The notes under the pieces are model-generated. The model did not search any database. It was not told where the DNA came from and worked only from the letters and a program-made list of their open reading frames with translations. From Longitalea luteola (GTDB taxonomy: Bacteria; Bacteroidota; Bacteroidia; Chitinophagales; Chitinophagaceae): DNA of 64,000 nt. The first letter of the stretch is position 1. Each line of letters starts with the position of its first letter. The position numbers were made by a program, and so were the translations under genes. The stretch covers positions 62,001-126,000 of the forward strand of contig NZ_JAFIQX010000013.1 of assembly GCF_017356035.1 (NCBI RefSeq). The letters run 5' to 3'. Positions 26,549 to 35,343 of the stretch are shown here, in pieces.

Positions 26549-27856
26549 TCAGGTAAGCAGGGAAGAACTGCTGAAATTCACTATGTTCTTAAGCTTCGGA
26601 CAGGCGCAGGTAACAGTGAAAGTTGTCCCCTGTTTATGCCGGCTTTTAAACTGGATGCTGCCATTTAGTAACTCCAGATAGCTTTTGACTATGTGTAAGC
26701 CCAGGCCTGTTCCCTGGATGCCGGTGGTGTTTTTCGCCCGGAAAAAATTGTTGAATATATATGGTTGATCTTCTTTCGGAATTCCTATGCCAGCGTCTTT
26801 CACCTTTATGGTGAGCTTACCCGCATTTATTTCAGTATGAATTTCAATGGTCTTGTTTTCGTCGGAATATTTGCTGGCATTGGATAATAAATTCAGCAGT
26901 ACGATTCGCAAAATGTTTTTATCCTGCAAAATGTGGCTGTCGCCATGGTGGGCGTATACCAGGTTTTGCCCCTTCTTCAAGCAACTTTCCGTTTGGTCCA
27001 TTATTGCCTTGATGAAACTCTTTACATTGAACCATTCAAAAATAATATCCGTTTTGCCCTGTTCAATTTTCTCTGCGGCCAGAAAATCGTTCACCATATC
27101 CACCAGGTGTTGTGATGAAGAGATGATGCGGTTGATATGTTTTGCCCGTTTATCAGCGTTCTTGCCTTCATTGTTGTAGCTTTCGAGCAGGGCAGTGCTG
27201 GTTAAAATATTGGTTAGGGGCGTTTTAAACTCGTGGGAAGCCATTGAAAAGAAATGTCTTCTCATGGCGCTCATTTCTTTTTCGCGGTTAAGTGAATCGA
27301 TCAGTTCCCGGGTGCGCTCTTTTACCCGCTCTTCCAGTTCATTGTACACCTTTATATTCTCCAGGGTCACTGCAGTGATATCGGCCAGCGATTGCAGCAA
27401 AATGACCTGGTCTTCCGTAGGCACATGCTCATGTGCCCAGTAGGTGCCAATGGCCCCGATAGGATCATCGATGCTTCTTATTGGCACCATGACCAGACTT
27501 TTTACAAATGTTCGCCGGTAGATATTTATTGGTATGCGGCTGTCGTTGTAAACGTCTTTAATAACAACCGATTGTTTGTGAAGCATTGCCCAGCCGCTTA
27601 TACAACTGTGAATGGAAAAACGCTGACCCTTCCACAAGGGGCTTATGGCATCTTCATCAGCATAATAGCACTTGTCATTTTCCCGCAAAACAAAAGTGGC
27701 GCCATCGGCTCCGCTAATTTTCCTGGCTGTTGTTCGAACGATAAACATCACGGTTTCAATATCTCTCGAAAGGGATAATTTTTGAACAGCCTGTACCAGG
27801 CATTGCACGGTCTGCTTATTCATCGAACATTCTAAAAGAGATGTTGATGTATTCAT
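26549..27856 (-). CDS. GAF domain-containing sensor histidine kinase
   Basis: A 435-residue cytoplasmic kinase with no transmembrane segment. A GAF domain spans about residues 25-175 (IKDVYNDSRIP, LVMVPIRS, GAIGTYWAHEH), a coiled coil follows (VYNELEERVKERTRELIDS), then the HisKA box FFSMASHEFKTPL with His208, and a HATPase domain with NLLSNASKYS, VKDAGIGIPKED and GTGLGLHIVKS. No response regulator is adjacent, although one stands alone at 38245-38643. The GAF ligand is unknown. Confidence 0.93.
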   Translation of the reverse strand: MNTSTSLLECSMNKQTVQCLVQAVQKLSLSRDIETVMFIVRTTARKISGADGATFVLRENDKCYYADEDAISPLWKGQRFSIHSCISGWAMLHKQSVVIKDVYNDSRIPINIYRRTFVKSLVMVPIRSIDDPIGAIGTYWAHEHVPTEDQVILLQSLADITAVTLENIKVYNELEERVKERTRELIDSLNREKEMSAMRRHFFSMASHEFKTPLTNILTSTALLESYNNEGKNADKRAKHINRIISSSQHLVDMVNDFLAAEKIEQGKTDIIFEWFNVKSFIKAIMDQTESCLKKGQNLVYAHHGDSHILQDKNILRIVLLNLLSNASKYSDENKTIEIHTEINAGKLTIKVKDAGIGIPKEDQPYIFNNFFRAKNTTGIQGTGLGLHIVKSYLELLNGSIQFKSRHKQGTTFTVTCACPKLKNIVNFSSSSLLT

Positions 27857-28001
27857 AATCCACTAGGTTTCATTGCTTTAAAAACTGGCCGGAATGCTTG
27901 ATATTACTAAAGGATGCAGGTTTGAAAGAAGGGAGGGGACTAATTGCAGTAATTATAAACGTAATTTATACAATTTAGTTTAAAATGAAGCGGAGCCTGG
28001 C

Positions 28002-28032
28002 AAAAAAAATGCCCCGGCGATCTTGCCGGGGC
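28002..28032 (-). terminator. terminator after the susD-like gene (minus strand)
   Basis: An 8-bp GC stem gccccggc/gccggggc with a 6-base loop is followed, reading the minus strand, by a run of T residues (the aaaaaaaa at 28002-28009). It lies 65 bases after the SusD stop. Confidence 0.85.
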
Positions 28033-28097
28033 TGCTGTATGATCGGTGCTGCTAATAAATTGTGTCCGGAATAGAGCACATGCTGAAAGCTATTCAC

Positions 28098-29549
28098 CTA
28101 TTTTGGATAACCATCGTTCTGGCCAAGGTTCCGGTTCACATCACGCTCTGTTTGCGGAACAGGCAACAGGAACTGATGATCCTGAACATTGATACCCAGC
28201 GCCGCCATCACTTCTTTATATCGTTTCAGGCGGATGAGGTCGTATTTGCGATGGCCTTCTATGAACAGTTCACGACCCCTGTCTTTTACCAGGCTGTCGA
28301 TGAATGCTTCGCTGGTAGGCGTATTGGTGAAGTCAAGCTGCTGGGCGGGGTCTTTTAGGCCGGCCCTTGATCTTACGGAATCAACACCTGCAAATTTAGC
28401 GGGGTCAGCCGGATTGATATTATTCAATGCTTCCGATTGCATCAGCAGCACATCTGCATATCGCAGCACGATCCAGTTCACGTTCGAGTTATTACTGTTG
28501 GCTACATAAGACGGATCGCGGTATTTGTATACAAAAGGAGCAACAGCCGTACTTCCCACCCGATTGGCCATATTCCATCTGCTGCGAATACTGTCAGCCG
28601 CGGAATACCCATTCTGGAAAAAAGTGGTATTCACCGTAAATGGACCGGCGCCACCCAGTTGTGTAGGGTATAACATCCGCAAGATAATATTCGATGTAAT
28701 GCCTGTTGTTACCGGGCCGAACTGTATTGAAAAGATATGCTCGGGGCCGTTCTTTTTGTCATTATCAAATACATCCTGGTATCTTGGCAACAACTGATAT
28801 ACTTTGGAATTGATCACCCGGTTGAGGGCTGCCAGTGCATTATGGTTGTCCTGGGCATCGGCAAAACTGGTACTGGCTCTTTGCAGGTATACTTTGGCCA
28901 GCAGGGTGGCTGCTGCACCGGAAGATGCCATGCCTTTATTAGCACCGGGGATCCGGTTCTCGGGCAGGCAATTGGCCTCTGCAAATTGCAGGTCTTCAAT
29001 GATGGCCTTGTACACTTCTGAAGCCGCTGTTTCAGAAGGGAACAGTAAGGAATCACCTGCATTTTCTATCGGACGAAGCAAAAGGGGCACATTGCCAAAA
29101 TTACGCACGAGGTCAAAATACCCCAATGCGCGAAGAAAGCGGGCATTACCAACGATATGGTTACGATTGGTAACGTCCATATTGATTGCCGGCACATTTT
29201 TGATCACATCATTGGCGCGGCTGATCATCACGTAAGAGCTTCTCCACCAGTTGGCGATCTCTGAATTGGAAGGCGTCCATTTGAATTGATTCAGTTCAGC
29301 ACGTTCCTGCGTAGTAATGCCCACCAGGTGATCTGCCGGCAGTTCGGCAATAAGCCAAACGGTACGTTGGTAGTGCGTTTGTGCCTGCATGGCGCTGAAG
29401 ACGCCGTTAATGGCGGTTTGCGCATCGGTAGCATTTTTATAAAAATTGGTAGGACTCAGAAAACTGTAAGGTTTTTCTTCCAGTTGCTTTTTGCAGGAGG
29501 CCATTAACAGAAGACCGGCGCTCGCTATAAGGAAAATACTTTTTTTCAT
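28098..29549 (-). CDS. SusD/RagB family nutrient-binding outer membrane lipoprotein
   Basis: A 483-residue lipoprotein with lipobox MASCKK near residue 19. The TPR-rich SusD fold is recognised by FYKNATDAQTAINGVF, the GNARFLRALGYFDLVRNFG segment, LAKVYLQRAS, and the C-terminal EGHRKYDLIRLKRY motif. It caps the SusC channel at the cell surface and binds glycan. It follows susC by 45 bases on the minus strand. The nearest enzymes are the GH43/130-like propeller and GH5, so a plant-type glycan is the likely ligand, but this is inference. Confidence 0.95.
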   Translation of the reverse strand: MKKSIFLIASAGLLLMASCKKQLEEKPYSFLSPTNFYKNATDAQTAINGVFSAMQAQTHYQRTVWLIAELPADHLVGITTQERAELNQFKWTPSNSEIANWWRSSYVMISRANDVIKNVPAINMDVTNRNHIVGNARFLRALGYFDLVRNFGNVPLLLRPIENAGDSLLFPSETAASEVYKAIIEDLQFAEANCLPENRIPGANKGMASSGAAATLLAKVYLQRASTSFADAQDNHNALAALNRVINSKVYQLLPRYQDVFDNDKKNGPEHIFSIQFGPVTTGITSNIILRMLYPTQLGGAGPFTVNTTFFQNGYSAADSIRSRWNMANRVGSTAVAPFVYKYRDPSYVANSNNSNVNWIVLRYADVLLMQSEALNNINPADPAKFAGVDSVRSRAGLKDPAQQLDFTNTPTSEAFIDSLVKDRGRELFIEGHRKYDLIRLKRYKEVMAALGINVQDHQFLLPVPQTERDVNRNLGQNDGYPK

Positions 29550-29594
29550 AATAGTTCAAGTTCATTTATGTAAGCAATACGATCCATGCCCTGG

Positions 29595-32500
29595 CTAAAA
29601 GCCGAGTCTTAAACCTACTGTATAGGTTTTGATATTCGGATATGGGTTATAGTCAACATTCAGTGAGGTGTAATTGCCTTGCGTGTTGCTATAAGAGTTC
29701 ACCTCCGGATCGTATCCCGAATAGTCAGTGATGGTGATCAGGTTCTGGCCGGTAGCATAAAGGCTGGCCGATTTAAAGATAGGGCTTACTTTGGGCAGCG
29801 GCAGGTCATAGGTAAGTGTAATGGTCTTGAATCGCAGGTAGCTACCATTCTCGATCAGGTCGCTGGTAACGCCCAGGTTACGGCGGTAGGTGCTCACAAC
29901 ACTTGGCAATGTGTTGCTGGTTCCTTCACCGCGCCAGCTTTGATCGGCTACATAAGCGAATTTATTGGCGAAAACGAGTCCATTTTCCATTTCGATCTTG
30001 TTTTCGTTAAGGATGTCAACGCCCTGCACACCTTGTATCAGCACGAAGAGGTTGAACCGGCCAACAGTTAAGTTACTGGTAAAACCATAGGTGAATTTAG
30101 GCAGTGCATGACCGATGATGGTTCTGTCGTTGGTGGCATCCAGTGCACTATCGCCGTTGAGGTCTCTGTATATGGGATCGCCGGGTTTAACAGATTGTTT
30201 GGTGCCGCTTTTGGTTATATCCGCCTGGCTTTGCCAGATACCGTCGAACACATAGCCATAAAATTCGCCAATTGGTTTTCCTACCTGTAAAATAGAGGAG
30301 AAGCGGCCGCCACCGGGGAACAGGTTGGAACTTACGTTGCCGGTGAATTGATAGGGCACATCACCGAGGTCGAGCACTTTATTACGGTTGGCTGAAATAT
30401 TGAAAGAAGTAGACCATTTCAGTTTTTCCTTATCAATATTAATAGTATTGATGCCTAATTCAACCCCCTTGTTCTGAACGCTGCCTATATTCTGTGTCAT
30501 GGTAGAAAAACCTGAGGTAGTGGGCAAACTTACCTGGAACAGCAGTTTAGTGGTTTTTTTGTCATAGTAATCCGCTGTGATCTGCACGCGGTTGCCGAGT
30601 ATGGCCAGGTCAAAACCGGCATCAAAAGCCTTTGTTGATTCCCAGGATAGATCCGGGTTAGGCAGGTTATTCTGCGAGAAGCCGGTTACCCGGGTGCGAT
30701 TCAGCACATAGCTATTGGCGGTATATTGTTTTATGGAAAGATAAGAAGGCAGCTCCTGGTTACCGGTAGCTCCGTAGCTGGCCCTGAACTTCAGATCGCT
30801 GATGGCATCTACCTCTTTCAGGAAGTTTTCTTCTTTCACCCGCCAGGCAAAAGCACCGGAAGGGAAATAACCCCATTTGTTATTCTCGCCAAAACGCGAG
30901 GAGGCATCAGCACGGAAGGTGAAGGTGAACAGGTACCTGTCGAGCAGCCGGTAATTAAGCCGGCCCAGGAAAGAGGCCAGCACATTCTTATTGGTATTTG
31001 AGCCGTTGTTGGCAGTACCGATCGCCAGGTTGTCGGTAAACAGGTTGTTGGTTGATAAGCCGGTAACCGTAGAAGTAACAGAGGCGTTCTTCCATTCCTG
31101 GTAAGTAACACCTGCCACCGCATTTATTGAATGGGTCCTGTTGAACACCTTATCGTAGGTGAGGGTATTTTCGGTAAGCCAGTTATAGTTGTTGTTCGTA
31201 ACTACCTGCGCATAGCCATTGGTTTGGGCGCCAAGGTAAGAGTTGCTGGGGCGAAACACATCGTTGCGGAAATTGCGGTATTCGCCGCCAAAGCTGCTTC
31301 GCAATTTGAGGCCTTTGATCATTTCGTATTCAGCAAAGAAATTGGCAAATATGCGGGTGTTCTTGTTTTTATCACTGTTCAGGTTAGCCGCCGCCACAGG
31401 GTTCCCCACGTCAATTGCATAAGGTTGCGGGCCGTTTCTGAATGTATAAGCGCCTGTACTGTCATATACAGGTGTGACAGGGCTTGAAAGAAGGGCATCG
31501 AGCAGGGTACCGCCGGCGCTGCCGCCCGTAGTGTTTACGTTAGCCTGTAATTGCGATTCGTAGGATACCTGTGAGCTAAGTCCTACTCTTAGCTTTTCAC
31601 TGATCTTGCTATCGAGATTGAAACGCAGCGTGCCACGTTTGTAATCAGAGCCAATGATGATGCCATCCTGGCTGAAATAGTTCATGCTCAGATAATAGCG
31701 GGAGTCGGCATTGCCACCGGTAAAACCCAGGTTATAATTGGAGATGCGGGCATTACGGAACAGTTCATCCTGCCAGTCGGTGCCTTTGCCCATAGCATTG
31801 ATCTGATCTTCTGTATAAGGCTGTGGCAGTACAGGGCTGCTTTTGGCAGCTGCTTCATTAACAAAGCGGGCATACTGTTGAGCGTCCATCATCTCCAGCT
31901 TGTTGGCCACCTGTTGAACACCGGTGTATGCATCAAACGTAATGGCTTTTTTGCCTGCTGCGCCTCTGCGGGTGGTGATCATCACTACGCCATTGGCGCC
32001 CCGGCTTCCATAAATGGCCGTGGCAGAAGCGTCTTTCAGCACATCCATCGACACAATATCGTTTGGATTGAGCGCTGTAATATCTGCACCGGCATAGCCA
32101 TCCACTACATACAACGGATCACTGCTTGTAGAGATAGAATTGGTACCACGAATGCGCACGGTAAAAGCGGAGCCAGGTTGAGAATTGGTTTGCGTTACCT
32201 GAACGCCCGCTACGCGACCTTGCAAGAGCTGGCTGGTACCGAACACAGGCGTTTTTTCCACGCTTTGTAATCCAACAGATGCAACAGATCCGGTAAGGTC
32301 TTTCTTGCGTGCGGTTCCATAACCTACCACCACCACATCTGTAAGTTGCGTAGGTACTTCAACTAATGTGACCGTCAAATCGCCAGTGGCGTTGGTAACA
32401 TCCACTTCCTGTGTGGTATAGCCAACAGAGCTTACCACGAGTAATACTGGTTTAGTTTCTGGAACATTGAGAGCGAAAAAGCCTTTTGTGTCGGTGAAGG

Positions 32501-32663
32501 TTCCTATATTGGTTCCTTTCACTTGAACATTAACTCCCGGCATAGGTAAATTGGATGAGTTGAAGACCTTGCCGGAAATTCTCCTTTGTTGAGCTGCTGA
32601 CTCATAGGGTAAACATGACCATAAAATGAACAGCAGGAAGCAGAGTTTCCGAATAGCAATCAT
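29595..32663 (-). CDS. SusC/RagA family TonB-linked outer membrane protein
   Basis: A 1022-residue outer-membrane transporter. A signal peptide is followed by a carboxypeptidase-regulatory-like domain (ISGKVFNSSNLPMPGVNVQVKG, about residues 28-110), then the SusC plug with TDVVVVGYGTARKKDLTGSV, RGTNSISTSSDPLYVVDGYAG and GSRGANGVVMITTRRG, and a 22-strand barrel that ends GLRLGF. It takes up oligosaccharides with SusD, energised by TonB/ExbBD. A LacI-type palindrome lies 73-90 bases upstream of its start, and an AraC-type regulator is encoded 224 bases upstream on the same strand. Confidence 0.95.
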   Translation of the reverse strand: MIAIRKLCFLLFILWSCLPYESAAQQRRISGKVFNSSNLPMPGVNVQVKGTNIGTFTDTKGFFALNVPETKPVLLVVSSVGYTTQEVDVTNATGDLTVTLVEVPTQLTDVVVVGYGTARKKDLTGSVASVGLQSVEKTPVFGTSQLLQGRVAGVQVTQTNSQPGSAFTVRIRGTNSISTSSDPLYVVDGYAGADITALNPNDIVSMDVLKDASATAIYGSRGANGVVMITTRRGAAGKKAITFDAYTGVQQVANKLEMMDAQQYARFVNEAAAKSSPVLPQPYTEDQINAMGKGTDWQDELFRNARISNYNLGFTGGNADSRYYLSMNYFSQDGIIIGSDYKRGTLRFNLDSKISEKLRVGLSSQVSYESQLQANVNTTGGSAGGTLLDALLSSPVTPVYDSTGAYTFRNGPQPYAIDVGNPVAAANLNSDKNKNTRIFANFFAEYEMIKGLKLRSSFGGEYRNFRNDVFRPSNSYLGAQTNGYAQVVTNNNYNWLTENTLTYDKVFNRTHSINAVAGVTYQEWKNASVTSTVTGLSTNNLFTDNLAIGTANNGSNTNKNVLASFLGRLNYRLLDRYLFTFTFRADASSRFGENNKWGYFPSGAFAWRVKEENFLKEVDAISDLKFRASYGATGNQELPSYLSIKQYTANSYVLNRTRVTGFSQNNLPNPDLSWESTKAFDAGFDLAILGNRVQITADYYDKKTTKLLFQVSLPTTSGFSTMTQNIGSVQNKGVELGINTINIDKEKLKWSTSFNISANRNKVLDLGDVPYQFTGNVSSNLFPGGGRFSSILQVGKPIGEFYGYVFDGIWQSQADITKSGTKQSVKPGDPIYRDLNGDSALDATNDRTIIGHALPKFTYGFTSNLTVGRFNLFVLIQGVQGVDILNENKIEMENGLVFANKFAYVADQSWRGEGTSNTLPSVVSTYRRNLGVTSDLIENGSYLRFKTITLTYDLPLPKVSPIFKSASLYATGQNLITITDYSGYDPEVNSYSNTQGNYTSLNVDYNPYPNIKTYTVGLRLGF

Positions 32664-32735
32664 TTGTTTTTAAAATTAAGGTGACGAAACGAGAGCTTGA
32701 AATTGATGAAAATGAATTGAACCGCGCAGTTTTTG

Positions 32736-32753
32736 TACGGAAACGTTTCCGTA
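32736..32753. promoter_or_regulatory. LacI-family operator upstream of susC
   Basis: tacggaaacgtttccgta is an 18-bp perfect palindrome with the central CG and flanking half-sites typical of LacI/GalR-family operators. It lies 73 bases upstream of the susC start. No LacI-family gene is present in the window, so its regulator must be encoded elsewhere. Confidence 0.6.
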
Positions 32754-32887
32754 GATGCTTTCAATAATGGCTATGGGGGAATAAATTGACGTTTTTTACG
32801 TTGCCGAAAAATGCAGATGATGGTAATACACATTCCTGTGTGTTAATTACCATCAATACAATAAAAGCAGCATAAATATGGAATAGC

Positions 32888-33760
32888 TTAGCGGGCCCTG
32901 TAGTCGGAAGGGGAAATACCAAATTTCGATTTAAAAAGTCTTGAAAAATGAGCACTGTTCTCAAACCCCAGGGAATAACAAATATCAGCAATGCTTAGCC
33001 CGGTAGTTCGTAACAGTTCCTTCGCCTTTTTCAATCTTTGCTCTCTGATCCATTGGGAAGGTGGCATATTGTAAACGGATAAAAAGTCCCTTCTGAAACT
33101 GGAAAGGCTTCTTTGTGATAAAGCGGCCAGCTCATCAAGCGACATGGCGCTCATTAAATGTTCTTCTACGACGGCATAGATGCTGGGCCGGAAACTTCTT
33201 TTTACATGCAGCAATAAGGGCAGGAGGGGGCTGTCTGCACTGGCCAGGCAGAATAGCAACTCAAGTATTTTGATCTTAGTAAGGTTTTCATCAACATTTG
33301 ATGAGATATCCAGGTAAGGCTCAAGGGAGTCGATAAATTTTTGAATATTGACGCCAGATCTGTTTATAACGATTCCTGGAACTTCATTTTTATTGGCAAA
33401 GTTTAGCACCGCCAGGGCTACAAACTGTTTAACCAGTTGCTGGCTGAAGTGGAAGATCAAATATTCCGTTTTTTCTGTTTCATCTGCGGGCTGACAAAAG
33501 CATTTACAGGAAACAAGTGTGTTATGCTTAAAAGCGACCATCTGATCTTTATCAACCATATGGTCTACTTTGCCACATTTAATAGTGATTGCGCCTTCCC
33601 TTACAACCAACAATGTATTTTCTTCTGTACAAAAATCGAACTGCTGTTGGCCGGTTATAACATAAGCGGCAATAGCAGGGTAACCATTTAACAATAATAT
33701 TTTCTGAGACCGGCTGGGAATAGCTGTATAAGCGGAAAGTTTGGTTGATTGCTGTAACAT
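32888..33760 (-). CDS. AraC family transcriptional regulator
   Basis: A 290-residue regulator. The N-terminal part is a cupin-like sensor (AAYVITGQQQFDFCTEENTLL, VREGAITIKCGKVDHMVDKDQ). The C-terminal double helix-turn-helix spans about residues 190-290: MSLDELAALSQRSLSSFRRDF and LSIADICYSLGFENSAHFSRLFKSKFGISPSDYR (split here across the two HTH units). It may control the SusC/SusD genes just downstream on the same strand; no operator for it was recognised. Confidence 0.93.
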   Translation of the reverse strand: MLQQSTKLSAYTAIPSRSQKILLLNGYPAIAAYVITGQQQFDFCTEENTLLVVREGAITIKCGKVDHMVDKDQMVAFKHNTLVSCKCFCQPADETEKTEYLIFHFSQQLVKQFVALAVLNFANKNEVPGIVINRSGVNIQKFIDSLEPYLDISSNVDENLTKIKILELLFCLASADSPLLPLLLHVKRSFRPSIYAVVEEHLMSAMSLDELAALSQRSLSSFRRDFLSVYNMPPSQWIREQRLKKAKELLRTTGLSIADICYSLGFENSAHFSRLFKSKFGISPSDYRAR

Positions 33761-34093
33761 CTTGATGTGGTATTAATATAACAGAATTACAGTTTTTGCT
33801 GCTTCAGAAATAGCACATACGGATGTTCTGATACGGGAAGCGATAAGTGTTTTTGGGGAATCGTTATAACAAGAACGGTAAATAAAATTACAAAAAATGT
33901 TATAAAAAAAACAGTCGAAAGTGTAGATGCAACAATAATTTTTTGGGTAACTGCACGAATGTGCTTTTAAGAAGCAAAACTTTTAGCACTCACAGATGAT
34001 GTTATTTTTCCACCGGCGCTACCGGTGGTTCAGCGTGCGAGAAAGTATTAATAGCCGCCAATTGAATTGGCTGTAGCAGCAATATAGTCACAT
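33761..34093. other. intergenic region, 333 bases
   Basis: Upstream region of the AraC gene and downstream region of the cytochrome remnant. It holds an A-rich stretch and one 7-bp GC stem, ccaccgg-cgcta-ccggtgg at 34010-34028, without a T tract on the expected side. No gene was seen. Confidence 0.4.
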
Positions 34094-34790
34094 TCATTTG
34101 TCGGGAAGTGCGGCGCCTTTATGTATCCACTCTTTGACCTTTGCTACAAAGTCGTCGTGCGTTAGCGGTGGTCTGGTGCCATAGGTAAAACTGTGTAGAA
34201 CTAGCTTGTCGTGTTCAACATGTTCAATTAACTGGTCAAGGGATTTGAAACCGGTAAATTTTGGATCTTTAAAGCTCATGGCGAGTTGCCGTGGACTTTT
34301 ACCCTGAAAGACCATTGGCCTCGCTGCTGTTGGCAAATGCCAGTTGGGATGACCAGGCGGAAGATGTTCGCCTTCCAGGTCGACGCTTTGGTGGCAATTG
34401 CTGCATTTAAGCGCATACAATCCTTTGCCATCAGGTCCGCGTTTCACACCCTGTGGTACACATATGCCTTGCGTTGATTATATGCAGGTGGCTGTCATCT
34501 CCTTGCAGGGGAACATCTCCTGAAGGATGACAATTCATACAACGTGGATGCATAAAAACAGCATATGCTTCTGCAAAAGCTGCTTTCGATTCTGCTTCCC
34601 GTTTCTTTTGATTGTCATCGGCCGTTGGCTTGTTTTGGGATACAGTAGTTGCTGGCTGCGCAATCGCTGATGACGCATTCAGGTTAGTTGGCCGGGCGGG
34701 CAGCACCAGGTTCAATAAACCAATGGCCAGCACGATAGAAACGATAACTTTCCATGTATGATTAAATAGTGTGAATTGAAATTTTTTCAT
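34094..34790 (-). pseudogene. dihaem c-type cytochrome of the IorAB cluster, frameshifted
   Basis: Two overlapping minus-strand reading frames, 34431-34790 and 34094-34447, together encode one protein. The first carries a membrane-anchor or signal segment and haem site CMNCH followed by PSGDVPLQGDDSHLH. The second, shifted by one base, continues as VKRGPDGKGLYALKCSNCH with the second CxxCH and a C-terminal VKEWIHKGAALP. Intact relatives run straight from the QGDDSH segment into the RGPDGKG segment. A one-base indel near 34450-34490 therefore breaks the gene, unless it is a sequencing error. It would pass electrons from the adjacent molybdenum hydroxylase. Confidence 0.75.
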
Positions 34791-34817
34791 AGCCCTGTTT
34801 TTAAGATGAACAACTGG

Positions 34818-35282
34818 TCAGGTAGCTGATCTCTTTATATCAGCCGCGAGGTGAATCGCTTTGCGGATTCGTTGGTAGGTTCCACAGCGGCAGATATTAC
34901 CCGACATGGCATTGTCAATGTCTTCATCTGATGGATGGTTGTTTTCCCGCAACAGGATGGCTGCTGCCATTATCTGACCTGTTTGACAGTAGCCGCATTG
35001 CGGCACGTCTATTTCTAGCCAGGCATCCATCAACGGTTTGCTCAATGAAGCCTGTAATCCTTCTATCGTTACGATCTCTTTTCCAATCGCGCGGGAAACC
35101 GGCGAGATGCATGACCTGATGCCTTGTCCGTCAAGATGCACGGTGCAGGCGCCGCATTGTGCAGCCCCGCAGCCAAACTTTGTTCCGGTAAGTCCCAGCT
35201 TTTCTCGGATGACCCATAAGATAGGCATATCGGGCGGTACGTCTACTTCATATTGTTTTCCGTTCACTTTGAGTTGTATCAT
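34818..35282 (-). CDS. (2Fe-2S)-binding protein, isoquinoline 1-oxidoreductase alpha-subunit type
   Basis: The ATG ending at 35282 (MIQLKVNGK) is preferred; a longer start at 35327 adds 15 residues with no family match. The 154-residue protein carries both iron-sulfur clusters: the plant-ferredoxin type with [18 protein letters not shown] (cysteines about 37-57) and the helical type with [12 protein letters not shown] and [12 protein letters not shown]. It is the small subunit of a xanthine-oxidase-family molybdenum hydroxylase and follows the large subunit gene on the minus strand. Confidence 0.93.
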   Translation of the reverse strand: MIQLKVNGKQYEVDVPPDMPILWVIREKLGLTGTKFGCGAAQCGACTVHLDGQGIRSCISPVSRAIGKEIVTIEGLQASLSKPLMDAWLEIDVPQCGYCQTGQIMAAAILLRENNHPSDEDIDNAMSGNICRCGTYQRIRKAIHLAADIKRSAT

Positions 35283-35343
35283 AGCAATGGCTTTATGGTG
35301 AAGCGATTGAAGAAATATTATTCCCACCAGCAGCGTAATTATT

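Noticed and set aside
34010-34028. ccaccgg/ccggtgg hairpin as a terminator for the cytochrome remnant
   Set aside because: On the minus strand it is followed by A residues, not T residues.
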